Notes under the pieces: generated by a model | What the model was told of the DNA's origin: nothing | Databases searched by the model: none | The model's input: the letters and a program-made list of their open reading frames with translations, nothing else | NCBI RefSeq assembly: GCF_022807995.1 | Contig: NZ_CP094351.1 | Coordinates: 961,001-1,025,000, forward strand | Source of the DNA: Pseudomonas orientalis | Lineage (GTDB): Bacteria > Pseudomonadota > Gammaproteobacteria > Pseudomonadales > Pseudomonadaceae | Length of the DNA: 64,000 nt | Direction: 5' to 3' | Shown here: positions 20,207 through 29,645 of the stretch, one piece after another | Layout of the letters: each line of letters opens with the position of its first letter | Position numbering within the stretch: position 1 is the first letter of the stretch | Program-made: the position numbers and the translations under genes

Positions 20207-20226
20207 GGAGCGAGCCGGTTCGCTCC
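20207..20226. terminator. Short hairpin between the convergent ZIP and ptsO genes
   Basis: GGAGCGA and TCGCTCC form a 7-bp stem around GCCGGT. It lies in the 37-base gap between two converging genes. It lacks a T-run and resembles half of the GGAGCGAGC repeat seen at 32252 and 39366, so it may be a decayed REP element rather than a terminator. Confidence 0.35.
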
Positions 20227-20241
20227 TGCAAGAGGAAGGCG

Positions 20242-20514
20242 TTATTCACCCTCGTCGAAGTAGTTGTTGATCAACGCGACCAACGCGTCCATCGCTTCCT
20301 GCTCCTGTTCACCCTCGGTTTTCAGATGGATTTTCGTGCCCTTGCCTGCGGCGAGCATCATCATCGCCATGATGCTTTTGCCGTCGACCATCGATTCCGG
20401 TGTGCGCCCGGCGCGGATCTGGCAGGGGAACTGCCCGGCGACACCGACAAACTTGGCTGATGCGCGGGCGTGCAAGCCCAGCTTGTTGATGATTTCAATT
20501 TCCCGAGCCGGCAT
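20242..20514 (-). CDS. ptsO: HPr-like phosphocarrier protein NPr
   Basis: NPr carries phosphate from EI-Ntr (PtsP) to EIIA-Ntr (PtsN) in the regulatory nitrogen PTS. The 90-residue product has the phosphorylated His in KLGLHARASAKFV (about H16) and the conserved GKSIMAMMMLAAGKG. The start MPAREIEIINKL is 16 bases after rapZ; 16 extra codons upstream overlap rapZ and are not conserved. It is the last gene of the long rpoN operon. Confidence 0.95.
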   Translation of the reverse strand: MPAREIEIINKLGLHARASAKFVGVAGQFPCQIRAGRTPESMVDGKSIMAMMMLAAGKGTKIHLKTEGEQEQEAMDALVALINNYFDEGE

Positions 20515-20530
20515 CGCAGTGGTGTTCCTT

Positions 20531-21388
20531 TCAGCTAAGGTCGCGGTGGCGAACCTGGACATTCTTGAGGGTTTGTTGCAGCACCTGGCCCAGTCGCTCT
20601 GTCAGGTAGACGGAACGGTGGTGGCCGCCGGTACAGCCGATGGCAATGGTGACATAGGCGCGGTTGCTTGCGGCAAAGCGTGGTAACCATTTGAGCAGGT
20701 AGGTGGAGATATCCTGGAACATCTCTTCCACATCCGCTTGTGCCGCCAGGTAGTCGATCACGGGCTGGTCAAGGCCGGACTGGTCACGCAACTCCGGCTT
20801 CCAATACGGATTGGGCAGGCAGCGCACGTCGAACACCAGGTCGGCATCCACCGGCATGCCACGCTTGAAGCCGAACGACTCGACCAGAAACGCCGTACCA
20901 GGCTCCGGCTGGTTCAGCAACCGCAGCTTGATCGCATCGCGCAGTTGGTACAGGTTCAGGTTGGTGGTGTTGATCTTGAGGTCAGCCAGATCGATGATCG
21001 GCCCCAGCAGTTTGGTCTCGTCCTCAATGGCTTCGGCCAGGGAGCGGTTGGCGCTGCTGAGCGGGTGGCGTCGGCGGGTTTCGGAGAACCGCTTGAGCAG
21101 GGTCTCTTCGTCGGCGTCCAGGTACAGCACGTCGCAATGAATATGCTTGGCGCGCACTTCCTCGAGCAGTTCGGGGAACCGCGAGAGGTGACTGGGCAGG
21201 TTGCGGGCGTCGATCGACACGGCGACCAGCGGTTGCGCCAACTCGGTGTGGATCAGGGCGCGTTCCGCCAATTCCGGCAGCAAGCCGGCGGGCAGGTTGT
21301 CGATGCAATAGAAGCCGCTGTCTTCAAGAACATTGAGGGCAGTGCTCTTACCCGACCCGGAACGGCCGCTGACGATGATCAAACGCAT
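20531..21388 (-). CDS. rapZ: RNase adapter protein RapZ
   Basis: RapZ is a nucleotide-binding and RNA-binding protein. In E. coli it presents the sRNA GlmZ to RNase E and so controls glucosamine-6-phosphate synthase and envelope precursor supply. The 285-residue product begins [20 protein letters not shown] with a Walker A motif at residues 8-15. The C-terminal domain contains [18 protein letters not shown], the family signature. The target sRNA in Pseudomonas is less certain. It lies two bases after ptsN. Confidence 0.95.
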   Translation of the reverse strand: MRLIIVSGRSGSGKSTALNVLEDSGFYCIDNLPAGLLPELAERALIHTELAQPLVAVSIDARNLPSHLSRFPELLEEVRAKHIHCDVLYLDADEETLLKRFSETRRRHPLSSANRSLAEAIEDETKLLGPIIDLADLKINTTNLNLYQLRDAIKLRLLNQPEPGTAFLVESFGFKRGMPVDADLVFDVRCLPNPYWKPELRDQSGLDQPVIDYLAAQADVEEMFQDISTYLLKWLPRFAASNRAYVTIAIGCTGGHHRSVYLTERLGQVLQQTLKNVQVRHRDLS

Positions 21389-21390
21389 GA

Positions 21391-21855
21391 TTACTGCCCG
21401 CTTTGCTCATCCAGGACGACCTGATACAGCGCCTCGTTACTGCTGGCGCTGCGCAATTTATCGCGCACTTCCTTGCGGTCGAGCATGCTGGCGATCTGCC
21501 GGAGCAGCTCCAGGTGGGCATCGGTGGCGGCTTGCGGGACCAGCAGAACGAACAGCAGGTCGACCGGAGCGCCGTCGATGGCATCGAAATCGATAGGGTG
21601 ATCCAGGTGCAGCAGAGCGCTGACCGGTGTTTCGCAGCCTTTGAGGCGGCAGTGGGGAATGGCGATGCCGTTGCCAAAACCGGTCGAGCCGAGTTTTTCA
21701 CGGGCAATCAGCGCCTCGAAGACATCTTGCATCTCCAGCTCAGGCACTTGGCTGCTGATCAGGTTGGCAATTTGTTCGAGGGCTTTCTTCTTGCTGCCGC
21801 CCGGCACGTTCACGAGGGAACGGCCGGGGGTCAGGATGGTTTCAAGTTGGATCAT
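21391..21855 (-). CDS. ptsN: PTS system nitrogen regulatory EIIA component
   Basis: PtsN (EIIA-Ntr) is the output protein of the nitrogen PTS; in pseudomonads it affects sigma-54 promoters, polyhydroxyalkanoate accumulation and carbon flux. The 154-residue product has the phosphorylation-site His in [13 protein letters not shown], about residue 68. It begins [20 protein letters not shown]. It lies nine bases after hpf and two before rapZ. Confidence 0.95.
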   Translation of the reverse strand: MIQLETILTPGRSLVNVPGGSKKKALEQIANLISSQVPELEMQDVFEALIAREKLGSTGFGNGIAIPHCRLKGCETPVSALLHLDHPIDFDAIDGAPVDLLFVLLVPQAATDAHLELLRQIASMLDRKEVRDKLRSASSNEALYQVVLDEQSGQ

Positions 21856-21864
21856 GGGGGAGGG

Positions 21865-22170
21865 TTAACGACCTGTACCTTGCATCAGGTGCAGATTCTT
21901 TTCCTTATGCTTTTTGAGTTGGCGGTCAAGCTTGTCGGTGAGCAAGTCGATCGATGCATACATGTCTTCATGTTCGGCATTAGCAACCACTTCGCCACCG
22001 GGTATCTGCAGGGTCGCTTCGATTTTCTGCTGAAGCTTATCGACCTTCATGATGACCTGCACGTTGGTGATCTTGTCGAAATGTCCTTCAAGCTTCTTCA
22101 GCTTCTGCTCGACGTATTCGCGCATTGGAGGGGTGACTTCTACGTGGTGTCCACTGATGTTGACTTGCAT
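21865..22170 (-). CDS. hpf: Ribosome hibernation promoting factor
   Basis: Hpf binds the 30S decoding centre and helps form inactive 100S ribosomes in stationary phase. The 101-residue product is the short form, starting MQVNISGHHVEVTPPMREYV with the HSP30/YfiA-type core through ASIDLLTDKLDRQLKKHKEK. An in-frame upstream Met adds nine non-conserved residues. It lies 76 bases after rpoN and heads the hpf-ptsN-rapZ-ptsO part of the operon. Confidence 0.94.
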   Translation of the reverse strand: MQVNISGHHVEVTPPMREYVEQKLKKLEGHFDKITNVQVIMKVDKLQQKIEATLQIPGGEVVANAEHEDMYASIDLLTDKLDRQLKKHKEKNLHLMQGTGR

Positions 22171-22246
22171 ACAGCTTCTCCTTCGTTGCCAGTGCATAAA
22201 GCGGCAGGCGAAAGGCGCCTGCCACTGGAACGCTGTGCCCCGCCCG

Positions 22247-23740
22247 TCACATCAAACGCTTACGCTCGCTGGAAGGCGCGATCCCAAGGGACTCGCGGTA
22301 CTTGGCGACGGTTCGACGGGCGACCTGAATGCCTTGTGCCTCCAGTAAACCAGCGATCTTGCTGTCACTCAACGGCTTTTTCTGATTTTCCGCGGCAACC
22401 AGTTTTTTGATGATCGCGCGGATCGCCGTGGACGAGCATTCGCCGCCTTCGGAGGTGCTTACGTGGCTGGAGAAAAAGTATTTCAGCTCATAAATACCCC
22501 GTGGGGTATGCATGAATTTTTGCGTGGTTACCCGTGAAATCGTCGACTCGTGCATGCCCACCGCCTCGGCGATGTCATGCAGCACCAGCGGTTTCATGGC
22601 TTCGTCACCATATTCCAGGAAGCCGCGCTGGTGCTCGACAATCTGGGTGGCGACTTTCATCAGGGTTTCGTTGCGGCTTTGCAGGCTCTTGATGAACCAG
22701 CGCGCTTCCTGCAACTGGTTGCGCATGAACGTGTTGTCGGCGCTGGTATCGGCGCGGCGCACGAAACCGGCGTATTGCGGGTTGACCCGCAGGCGCGGTA
22801 CCGATTCCTGGTTCAGCTCTACCAGCCAGCGCTCGTTGTCCTTGCGCACGATCACATCAGGCACGACATACTCGGCTTCGCTGGATTCGATCTGCGAGCC
22901 TGGACGAGGGTTGAGGCTCTGAACCAGCTCGATGACCTGGCGCAGCTCGTCTTCCTTGAGCTTCATGCGACGCATCAACTGGCTGTAGTCGCGGCTGCCC
23001 AGCAGGTCGATGTAGTCGCTGACCAGGCGCTTGGCTTCAGCCAGCCAAGGTGTCTTGGCCGGCAATTGGCGCAGTTGCAGCAACAGGCACTCGCTGAGCG
23101 TGCGGGCACCAATCCCGGCGGGCTCGAATTGCTGGATGCGGTGCAGGACGGCTTCGATCTCGTCCAGCTCGATATCCAGCTCCGGGTCGAACGCCTCAAG
23201 AATTTCTTCGAGCGTCTCATCCAGGTAACCCTGGTTATTGATGCAATCGATCAGGGTGACCGCGATCAGGCGATCGGTGTCGGACATCGGCGCCAGGTTC
23301 AGTTGCCACAGCAGGTGGCTCTGCAGGCTCTCGCCGACCGATGTGCGGGTGGTGAAGTCCCATTCGTCATCATCGTTGCTGGGCAGGCTGCTGGCGCTGG
23401 TCTGGTAGACGTCTTCCCAGGCGGTATCCACGGGAAGCTCGTTGGGAATGCGTTCGTTCCATTCGCCGTCCTCGAGGTTATCCACCGTCGGCGCGGTTTC
23501 CTGATAGGACGGTTCCTGTACGTCGGGATTGGGCTTTTGCTCGATGTTGTCGGCCAAAGGGTCTGTGTTGTCGAAGTCGTCGCCTTCTTCCTGGCGTTCG
23601 AGCATCGGATTGGACTCCAGGGCCTCCTGGATTTCCTGTTGCAGGTCCAGGGTCGACAATTGGAGCAGGCGGATGGCCTGTTGCAGCTGCGGTGTCATCG
23701 TCAGCTGCTGGCCCATTCTCAGGACTAGCGATGGTTTCAT
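22247..23740 (-). CDS. rpoN: RNA polymerase sigma-54 factor
   Basis: RpoN directs RNA polymerase to -24/-12 promoters and needs enhancer-binding AAA+ activators. The 497-residue product has the N-terminal glutamine- and leucine-rich activator-interacting region ([20 protein letters not shown]), an acidic linker around residues 55-130, a core-binding domain and the C-terminal RpoN box [10 protein letters not shown] near residue 475. All parts are intact. It lies 184 bases after lptB, a gap that probably holds its own promoter. Confidence 0.98.
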   Translation of the reverse strand: MKPSLVLRMGQQLTMTPQLQQAIRLLQLSTLDLQQEIQEALESNPMLERQEEGDDFDNTDPLADNIEQKPNPDVQEPSYQETAPTVDNLEDGEWNERIPNELPVDTAWEDVYQTSASSLPSNDDDEWDFTTRTSVGESLQSHLLWQLNLAPMSDTDRLIAVTLIDCINNQGYLDETLEEILEAFDPELDIELDEIEAVLHRIQQFEPAGIGARTLSECLLLQLRQLPAKTPWLAEAKRLVSDYIDLLGSRDYSQLMRRMKLKEDELRQVIELVQSLNPRPGSQIESSEAEYVVPDVIVRKDNERWLVELNQESVPRLRVNPQYAGFVRRADTSADNTFMRNQLQEARWFIKSLQSRNETLMKVATQIVEHQRGFLEYGDEAMKPLVLHDIAEAVGMHESTISRVTTQKFMHTPRGIYELKYFFSSHVSTSEGGECSSTAIRAIIKKLVAAENQKKPLSDSKIAGLLEAQGIQVARRTVAKYRESLGIAPSSERKRLM

Positions 23741-23924
23741 GGCAGGGGCTTAACACCTTATTCGCCGGCGCAATGCGCCATCCACGACAGGGCGCGTGAG
23801 CGCCAAACATAAGCAAATTATATGCCTGATATCGGGGCCTTTGCCTAGAGCGCGGTAACAATAAAAAAACCGAGGTTCTTATTGACTCGCTCGCACTCTC
23901 GCGAATGGCCCGATAGCACCGTGT

Positions 23925-24650
23925 TTACAGGCGGAACTCGTGACCCAGGTAAACTTCTTTCACCAGTTCGTTGGCCAGGATCGTCGCGGAATCTCCTTCG
24001 GCGATCAATTGCCCATCGTTGACGATGTAAGCGGTTTCGCAGATATCCAGGGTTTCACGCACGTTGTGGTCGGTGATCAGCACACCGATGCCCTTGGCCT
24101 TGAGGTGATGAATGATCTGCTTGATATCGCCTACCGAGATCGGGTCAACACCGGCAAAGGGTTCGTCCAGCAGGATGAACTTGGGGGCGGTCGCCAGGGC
24201 GCGGGCGATCTCCACACGGCGACGCTCACCACCGGACAGGCTCATGCCCAGGTTGTCGCGAATATGGTTGATGTGGAATTCCTGCAGCAGGCTTTCCAGC
24301 TCCTTGCGGCGACCGTCGCGATCAAGCTCCTTGCGGGTCTCGAGGATCGCCATGATGTTGTCGGCTACCGACAGTTTGCGAAAGATCGACGCCTCCTGGG
24401 GAAGATAGCCGATACCTGCGCGCGCACGGCCGTGCATGGGCTGGTGGCTGACGTCAAGGTCGTCGATCAATACGCGGCCCTGGTCCGCCTGGACCAGCCC
24501 GACGATCATATAGAAGCAGGTAGTCTTGCCGGCGCCATTGGGGCCGAGCAAGCCGACGATCTGGCCGCTGTCGATCGACAGGCTCACATCGCGTACCACC
24601 TGGCGGCTTTTATAGGCCTTGGCCAGATGCTGGGCTTTCAACGTTGCCAT
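23925..24650 (-). CDS. lptB: LPS export ABC transporter ATPase LptB
   Basis: LptB powers LptFG to lift LPS from the inner membrane onto the Lpt bridge. The 241-residue product has Walker A in [16 protein letters not shown] (about residues 35-50), the signature [15 protein letters not shown], Walker [14 protein letters not shown] and the switch His in LITDHNVRE. Its start codon overlaps the lptA stop by one base. The lptFG genes are not in the window. Confidence 0.97.
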   Translation of the reverse strand: MATLKAQHLAKAYKSRQVVRDVSLSIDSGQIVGLLGPNGAGKTTCFYMIVGLVQADQGRVLIDDLDVSHQPMHGRARAGIGYLPQEASIFRKLSVADNIMAILETRKELDRDGRRKELESLLQEFHINHIRDNLGMSLSGGERRRVEIARALATAPKFILLDEPFAGVDPISVGDIKQIIHHLKAKGIGVLITDHNVRETLDICETAYIVNDGQLIAEGDSATILANELVKEVYLGHEFRL

Positions 24651-25183
24651 TACTCGGCCTTCTTCTTCGGCTGGATGACCATGTCGATACGTGGGCGAGG
24701 CGCGGTGACCTTGTTGCCATTGGCGCGACCCGCCTGGGCGACCTGGGTCTTGGTGTTGTAGACGATCTTCTCGCCTTCGGTCGAGTTGCCGTCGGCACTG
24801 AGCACCTTGGCCTGGTCAATCAGTACGATGCGATTTTGCTGGGCATGGTATTGAATGGTCTTGCCATAGCCTTTCATCGGGCCCGGATCTTCTGCCTTTT
24901 GCTTCTGTTCGAAGTAAGCCAGGTTGCCCACCGAGGTCACGACATCGATATCGCCGGCCTGGGTACGCGTCAGGGTCACCGTGTTGCCGGTGATCTTCAT
25001 CGAGCCCTGGGTGATGATCACGCCACCGGTATAGGTCGCGACGCCTTGTTTGTCATCCAGCTGCGCATCGTCAGCCGAGATGTGGATCGGTTGCTGGCTA
25101 TCGTTCGGCAGAGCCCAGGCGCTCACGCTTCCCAGTGCTGCGCCCAGACCGAGCAAAATAGGGAGGGTTTTAACGAGCCTCAT
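24650..25183 (-). CDS. lptA: Periplasmic LPS bridge protein LptA (LptH in P. aeruginosa)
   Basis: LptA forms the beta-jellyroll bridge that moves LPS through the periplasm from LptC to LptD. The 177-residue product has a signal peptide ([24 protein letters not shown]) and then the OstA-like domain, with [20 protein letters not shown] as a typical strand. The C-terminus is Lys-rich (PKKKAE). It overlaps lptC by 14 bases and lptB by one. Confidence 0.95.
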   Translation of the reverse strand: MRLVKTLPILLGLGAALGSVSAWALPNDSQQPIHISADDAQLDDKQGVATYTGGVIITQGSMKITGNTVTLTRTQAGDIDVVTSVGNLAYFEQKQKAEDPGPMKGYGKTIQYHAQQNRIVLIDQAKVLSADGNSTEGEKIVYNTKTQVAQAGRANGNKVTAPRPRIDMVIQPKKKAE

Positions 25184-25742
25184 ACTGTCCTCTTACGTTC
25201 GATAGCAGGTGTATCCTGCTTTCTTTCAAATACGCTTTCATTCCCTTGCCAGTCGATACACCGCCAGCGCCGTCGATTCTAACGTCTTGCTCGGTCTGCG
25301 CATATTGCTGTTGTGGGAATACCGTCATGCGACTGCTGGTAATGATGGTGTCACGGTTCTGCGCGTCTGTACGTGCGACGCGTACCGAATCGATCAGTTC
25401 GATTTGAGTGCCGTCCGGATTGACCTCGCCACGCAGGCTGGTGACATGCCATGGCAGTTCGGTGCCCCGGTAGAGGTTCAGGTCCGGATTGGTCAGCAGG
25501 CTGACTTCCGAGGCTTTCAAACGCTCGACCTTGTCGGAGGCCAGCACGTACTGCACCTTGCCATCGGGCAGGAACTGCACGGTGTGGGTGTTGGTGGCAA
25601 AGTTATCGATGATGCTTTCGTCAACCTGCACGACAGGTTTGTCGAGAAAGCGCTCCGGGCTGATATTCCAGTAGCCCACCGCGAGAAACAGCGCGGCGAT
25701 GACCCCGAATAACAGGAAGTTGCGAATCTTTTTGCTCAGCAT
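25170..25742 (-). CDS. lptC: LPS export protein LptC
   Basis: LptC is a bitopic inner-membrane protein that takes LPS from LptBFG and hands it to LptA. The 190-residue product has one N-terminal membrane helix (NFLLFGVIAALFLAVGYW, residues about 8-25) and a periplasmic jellyroll domain containing FLPDGKVQYVLASDKVERL. Length matches the E. coli protein. It overlaps lptA by 14 bases and follows kdsC by eight. Confidence 0.94.
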   Translation of the reverse strand: MLSKKIRNFLLFGVIAALFLAVGYWNISPERFLDKPVVQVDESIIDNFATNTHTVQFLPDGKVQYVLASDKVERLKASEVSLLTNPDLNLYRGTELPWHVTSLRGEVNPDGTQIELIDSVRVARTDAQNRDTIITSSRMTVFPQQQYAQTEQDVRIDGAGGVSTGKGMKAYLKESRIHLLSNVRGQYEAR

Positions 25743-25750
25743 ATAAGGCT

Positions 25751-26275
25751 CTATAGGTAGGCGGCGTGGGCCGCTTCAAGACTGCCCTGGGCACGCAGGA
25801 TCAATTCGCAGAACTCGCGGGCGGCACCTTCGCCGCCACGGGCGGTGGTTATGCCATGGGCGTGTTCACGCACAAACGCTGCGGCATTGGCGACGGCCAT
25901 GCCCAGGCCCACCCGGCGGATCACCGGCAGGTCAGGCAGGTCGTCACCCAGATAGGCGACCTGTTCATAGCTTAGGTCGAGTTGGCCAAGAAGCTCGTCC
26001 AGTACCACCAGTTTATCCTCGCGGCCCTGATACAGGTGAGCAATCCCCAGGTTTTGTGCGCGGCGTTCCACAACGGGAGTCTTTCGACCACTGATAATCG
26101 CGGTTTGCACGCCTGCGGCCATCAACATCTTGATGCCCTGGCCGTCGAGCGTGTTGAACGTCTTGAATTCGCTGCCGTCTTCGAGAAAGTACAGGCGGCC
26201 ATCGGTCAGCACGCCATCGACGTCGAATATCGCCAACTTGATGTTTTTACCGCGTTGCAACAGGTCGCTGGTCAT
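25751..26275 (-). CDS. kdsC: 3-deoxy-D-manno-octulosonate 8-phosphate phosphatase KdsC
   Basis: KdsC removes phosphate from KDO-8-P, the third step of KDO synthesis for LPS inner core. It is a HAD-family enzyme of the C0 type with no cap domain. The nucleophile motif FDVDGVLTDG lies near residue 18, then TAIISGRKTP and the acidic motif YLGDDLPDLPVIRRVG. The 174-residue length is usual. The start is adjacent to the kdsD stop. Confidence 0.95.
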   Translation of the reverse strand: MTSDLLQRGKNIKLAIFDVDGVLTDGRLYFLEDGSEFKTFNTLDGQGIKMLMAAGVQTAIISGRKTPVVERRAQNLGIAHLYQGREDKLVVLDELLGQLDLSYEQVAYLGDDLPDLPVIRRVGLGMAVANAAAFVREHAHGITTARGGEGAAREFCELILRAQGSLEAAHAAYL

Positions 26276-27250
26276 TTACATCACTCCCGCACGCAACAAG
26301 TCGTGCATGTTCAGGGCGCCGATCGGGCGGTCGTTGTCATCGACCACCACCAGCGCGCCGATCTTGTGGTCTTCCATGATTTTCAAGGCCTCGGCCGCGA
26401 GCATCTCGGGGCGAGCGGTCTTGCCATGGGGCGTCATCACGGCATCAATGGTTGCGGTGTGGATGTCGATGGTGCGGTCCAGGGTGCGACGCAAATCACC
26501 GTCGGTAAACACGCCGGCCAGTCGCTCGTCGGCTTCCAGGATCACGGTCATGCCCAGGCCCTTGCGGGTCATTTCCATCAGCGCATCCTTGAGCAGGGTG
26601 CCGCGTTGGACATGGGGCAATTCATCGCCCGCATGCATGACGTTCTCCACCTTCAGCAGCAAGCGACGGCCCAGGGCGCCACCGGGGTGGGAAAAGGCGA
26701 AATCTTCAGCCGTGAACCCGCGGGCTTCCAGCAATGCCACCGCCAGGGCGTCGCCCATGACCAGCGCGGCGGTCGTGGAGGAGGTGGGCGCCAGGTTCAG
26801 CGGGCAGGCTTCATGGGCGACATGAACGTTCAGGTTCACTTCGGCAGCCTTGGCCAGCGTCGAATCCGGGTTGCCGGTGACGCTGATCAGCTTGATGCCC
26901 AGGCGCTTGATCAACGGCAGCAGGGTCACGATTTCATTGGTGGTGCCGGAGTTGGACAGTGCCAGAATCACGTCATCCCGCGTGATCATGCCCATATCGC
27001 CATGGCTGGCTTCGGCCGGGTGCACGAAGAACGCCGTGGTGCCGGTGCTTGCCAGTGTGGCGGCGATCTTGTTGCCGATGTGGCCGGACTTGCCCATGCC
27101 AACCACGACAACGCGGCCCTTGCTGGCCAGAATCATCTCGCAGGCGCGTACGAAATCTGCGTCGATATGGGCCAGCAAACCTTCTACGGCTTCCAGCTCG
27201 AGGCGGATGGTGCGTTGTGCGGATTGGATAAGGTCGCTGGATTGGCTCAT
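26276..27250 (-). CDS. kdsD: Arabinose-5-phosphate isomerase KdsD
   Basis: KdsD converts ribulose-5-phosphate to arabinose-5-phosphate, the first step of KDO synthesis. The 324-residue product has an N-terminal SIS domain, with VVVGMGKSGHIGNKIAATL and the SEASHGD-like motif PAEASHGDMGM, followed by two CBS domains (KGLGMTVILEADERLAGVFT and KIGALVVVDDNDRPIGAL). The start MSQSSDLIQSAQRTIRLE is supported by alignment; 21 extra in-frame codons upstream are not. It is the first gene of the minus-strand operon that runs to ptsO and is divergent from mlaF. Confidence 0.95.
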   Translation of the reverse strand: MSQSSDLIQSAQRTIRLELEAVEGLLAHIDADFVRACEMILASKGRVVVVGMGKSGHIGNKIAATLASTGTTAFFVHPAEASHGDMGMITRDDVILALSNSGTTNEIVTLLPLIKRLGIKLISVTGNPDSTLAKAAEVNLNVHVAHEACPLNLAPTSSTTAALVMGDALAVALLEARGFTAEDFAFSHPGGALGRRLLLKVENVMHAGDELPHVQRGTLLKDALMEMTRKGLGMTVILEADERLAGVFTDGDLRRTLDRTIDIHTATIDAVMTPHGKTARPEMLAAEALKIMEDHKIGALVVVDDNDRPIGALNMHDLLRAGVM

Positions 27251-27560
27251 GTCTGAAATCGTATAGCCTGACGAAAAGTCGGCGATTATAGCGGTAATGA
27301 TCAATTCCCTCACGCAAGTTCGTCAGGCTTTATTCCGAAGGTCTGCCTGATTCGTCTCAATTATCACTGCGCGCTGAGTTTTTTCACTGTCCTGAATCTG
27401 AACAAGCACTGTTCCGGCCTTGGGGGCGCTGTATCAGCAGTGATATAGTTCGCGGCCAGTTCGGTCCGCCCAACCCATGGCGCAAACATTTGCGCATCCG
27501 CGGCAAACGAAAGCCGCATACATGGTGTCTGAGTGAAAGGCTGCATCCCAAGGAGATTAG
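27251..27560. other. Divergent intergenic region kdsD / mlaF
   Basis: These 310 bases separate two divergent envelope operons and must contain both promoters. A CTATATCACTGCTGATAC-type AT-rich patch near 27428-27448 could hold a -10 element. AAGGAGA at about 27549-27555 is the mlaF ribosome binding site. I see no gene, repeat or clear operator. Open frames here are short and have no recognisable product. Confidence 0.6.
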
Positions 27561-28370
27561 ATGAGTGCCGATAACGCCTACGCGGTCGAGCTGAAGGGCC
27601 TTTCCTTCAAGCGCGGTACGCGCAGCATCTTCAATAACGTCGATATTCGCATTCCTCGCGGAAAAGTCACGGGCATCATGGGGCCTTCCGGTTGCGGCAA
27701 GACCACCTTGTTGCGCCTGATGGGCATGCAATTGCGCCCCAGTGCCGGCGAAGTGTGGGTCAACGGCCAGAACCTGCCGACACTGTCGCGCAGCGATCTG
27801 TTCGATGCACGCAAGCACATGGGGGTTCTGTTCCAGAGCGGCGCGCTGTTTACCGACCTCGATGTTTTCGAGAACGTCGCGTTCCCGCTGCGGGTGCACA
27901 CCCAACTGTCCGATGAGATGATTCGGGACATCGTGTTGCTGAAACTGCAGGCCGTAGGGCTTCGCGGGGCCATCGACCTGATGCCTGACGAATTGTCCGG
28001 CGGCATGAAGCGCCGTGTCGCGCTGGCGCGAGCCATCGCACTGGACCCGCAGATCCTCATGTATGACGAGCCTTTCGTGGGCCAGGACCCGATCGCCATG
28101 GGCGTGCTGGTGCGCCTGATCCGTCTGCTCAACGACGCATTGGGCATCACCAGCATCGTGGTGTCCCACGACCTGGCTGAAACCGCGAGCATCGCTGACT
28201 ACCTCTATGTAGTGGGTGATGGCCAGGTGCTGGGACAGGGGACGCCGGAAGAGCTGATGAACGCCGATAATCCGCGCATTCGCCAATTCATGACCGGCGA
28301 TCCCGATGGCCCGGTGCCTTTTCACTTTCCGGCAGCGGACTACCGCGCAGATCTTCTGGGGAAGCGCTGA
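27561..28370 (+). CDS. mlaF: Phospholipid ABC transporter ATPase MlaF
   Basis: MlaF is the ATPase of MlaFEDB, which moves phospholipids between the periplasmic carrier MlaC and the inner membrane to keep outer-membrane lipid asymmetry. The 269-residue product has Walker A GPSGCGKTTLLRL, signature ELSGGMKRRVALARAI, Walker B ILMYDEPFVGQDP and the switch His in IVVSHDLAET. The stop overlaps the mlaE start by one base. Confidence 0.96.
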   Translation: MSADNAYAVELKGLSFKRGTRSIFNNVDIRIPRGKVTGIMGPSGCGKTTLLRLMGMQLRPSAGEVWVNGQNLPTLSRSDLFDARKHMGVLFQSGALFTDLDVFENVAFPLRVHTQLSDEMIRDIVLLKLQAVGLRGAIDLMPDELSGGMKRRVALARAIALDPQILMYDEPFVGQDPIAMGVLVRLIRLLNDALGITSIVVSHDLAETASIADYLYVVGDGQVLGQGTPEELMNADNPRIRQFMTGDPDGPVPFHFPAADYRADLLGKR

Positions 28371-29167
28371 TGCGCAAAACATCTATTATCGAGAAGGTTC
28401 GCCTTTTCGGTCGCTCGGGCATCGACATCGTCGAAGTCCTCGGGCGTTCGACCATTTTCCTGTTCCACGCCTTGCTCGGCCGCGGCGGCATCGGCGGCGG
28501 CTTTGGCTTGCTGCTCAAGCAGTTGCATGCGGTCGGCGTGATGTCCCTGGTGATCATCGTCGTCTCCGGGGTGTTCATCGGCATGGTGCTGGCGCTGCAA
28601 GGCTTCAATATTCTGTCCAGCTACGGTTCCGAGCAGGCGGTAGGGCAGATGGTCGCCCTGACGCTGTTGCGTGAACTGGGGCCGGTGGTGACCGCCTTGC
28701 TGTTCGCCGGACGTGCCGGTTCGGCACTGACCGCTGAAATCGGCAACATGAAGTCCACCGAACAGCTGTCCAGCCTGGAAATGATCGGCGTGGACCCGCT
28801 CAAATACATTGTTGCCCCGCGCCTGTGGGCCGGCTTCATTTCCCTGCCGCTGCTGGCGATGATCTTCAGCGTGGTCGGGATCTGGGGCGGCTCCTGGGTG
28901 GCGGTGGACTGGTTGGGCGTCTATGACGGTTCCTACTGGGCCAACATGCAAAACAGCGTGACCTTCACGGGCGACGTGCTCAACGGCATCATAAAGAGCA
29001 TCGTCTTCGCCTTTGTAGTGACCTGGATCGCCGTATTCCAAGGCTATGACTGTGAGCCCACTTCAGAAGGGATCAGTCGCGCCACCACCAAGACCGTTGT
29101 GTACGCCTCGCTGGCGGTACTGGGCCTTGACTTCATTTTGACCGCCTTGATGTTTGGAGATTTCTGA
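28370..29167 (+). CDS. mlaE: Phospholipid ABC transporter permease MlaE
   Basis: MlaE is the inner-membrane permease of the Mla system. The 265-residue product has five or six membrane helices and the MlaE signature FAGRAGSALTAEIGNMKSTE, which is shared with the chloroplast TGD1 family. DCEPTSEGISRATTKTVVYA near the C-terminus is also typical. It overlaps mlaF and mlaD by one base on each side, so synthesis of the three is probably coupled. Confidence 0.96.
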   Translation: MRKTSIIEKVRLFGRSGIDIVEVLGRSTIFLFHALLGRGGIGGGFGLLLKQLHAVGVMSLVIIVVSGVFIGMVLALQGFNILSSYGSEQAVGQMVALTLLRELGPVVTALLFAGRAGSALTAEIGNMKSTEQLSSLEMIGVDPLKYIVAPRLWAGFISLPLLAMIFSVVGIWGGSWVAVDWLGVYDGSYWANMQNSVTFTGDVLNGIIKSIVFAFVVTWIAVFQGYDCEPTSEGISRATTKTVVYASLAVLGLDFILTALMFGDF

Positions 29168-29634
29168 TGCAAAACCGCACTGTGGAGATCGGTGTCGGCC
29201 TTTTCTTGCTGGCTGGCATCCTGGCTTTACTGTTGCTGGCCCTGCGGGTCAGTGGCCTGTCGGCCAGCCCCACCGCCGACACTTATAAACTTTATGCGTA
29301 CTTCGACAATATCGCCGGTTTGACGGTCAGAGCTAAAGTGACCATGGCTGGCGTAACCGTCGGCAAGGTCACGGCAATCGATCTGGATCGCGACAGCTTC
29401 ACCGGGCGAGTGACGATGCAACTGGACAAGAAGGTAGATAATCTGCCGACTGACTCCACGGCATCTATCCTCACTGCGGGTCTGCTGGGCGAGAAGTACA
29501 TCGGTCTCAGCGTTGGCGGGGAAACAGCCCTGCTCAAGGATGGCTCGACAATCCACGACACACAGTCGTCGTTGGTACTTGAAGACTTGATCGGTAAATT
29601 CCTGCTCAACACGGTCAATAAAGACGCCAAATGA
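29167..29634 (+). CDS. mlaD: MCE-domain lipid-binding protein MlaD
   Basis: MlaD forms a hexameric MCE ring on the periplasmic face and channels phospholipids between MlaE and MlaC. The 155-residue product has an N-terminal membrane anchor (VEIGVGLFLLAGILALLLLAL) and a single MCE domain with YFDNIAGLTVRAKVTMAGV and LLGEKYIGLSVGG. This length matches E. coli MlaD (183) minus part of the C-terminal helix region. Confidence 0.95.
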   Translation: MQNRTVEIGVGLFLLAGILALLLLALRVSGLSASPTADTYKLYAYFDNIAGLTVRAKVTMAGVTVGKVTAIDLDRDSFTGRVTMQLDKKVDNLPTDSTASILTAGLLGEKYIGLSVGGETALLKDGSTIHDTQSSLVLEDLIGKFLLNTVNKDAK

Positions 29635-29645
29635 GGAATCTGTTC

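Noticed and set aside
27420..27455. AT-rich patch in the kdsD/mlaF gap considered as a Fur or other operator
   Set aside because: No convincing match to a known operator; it may simply be a -10 region.
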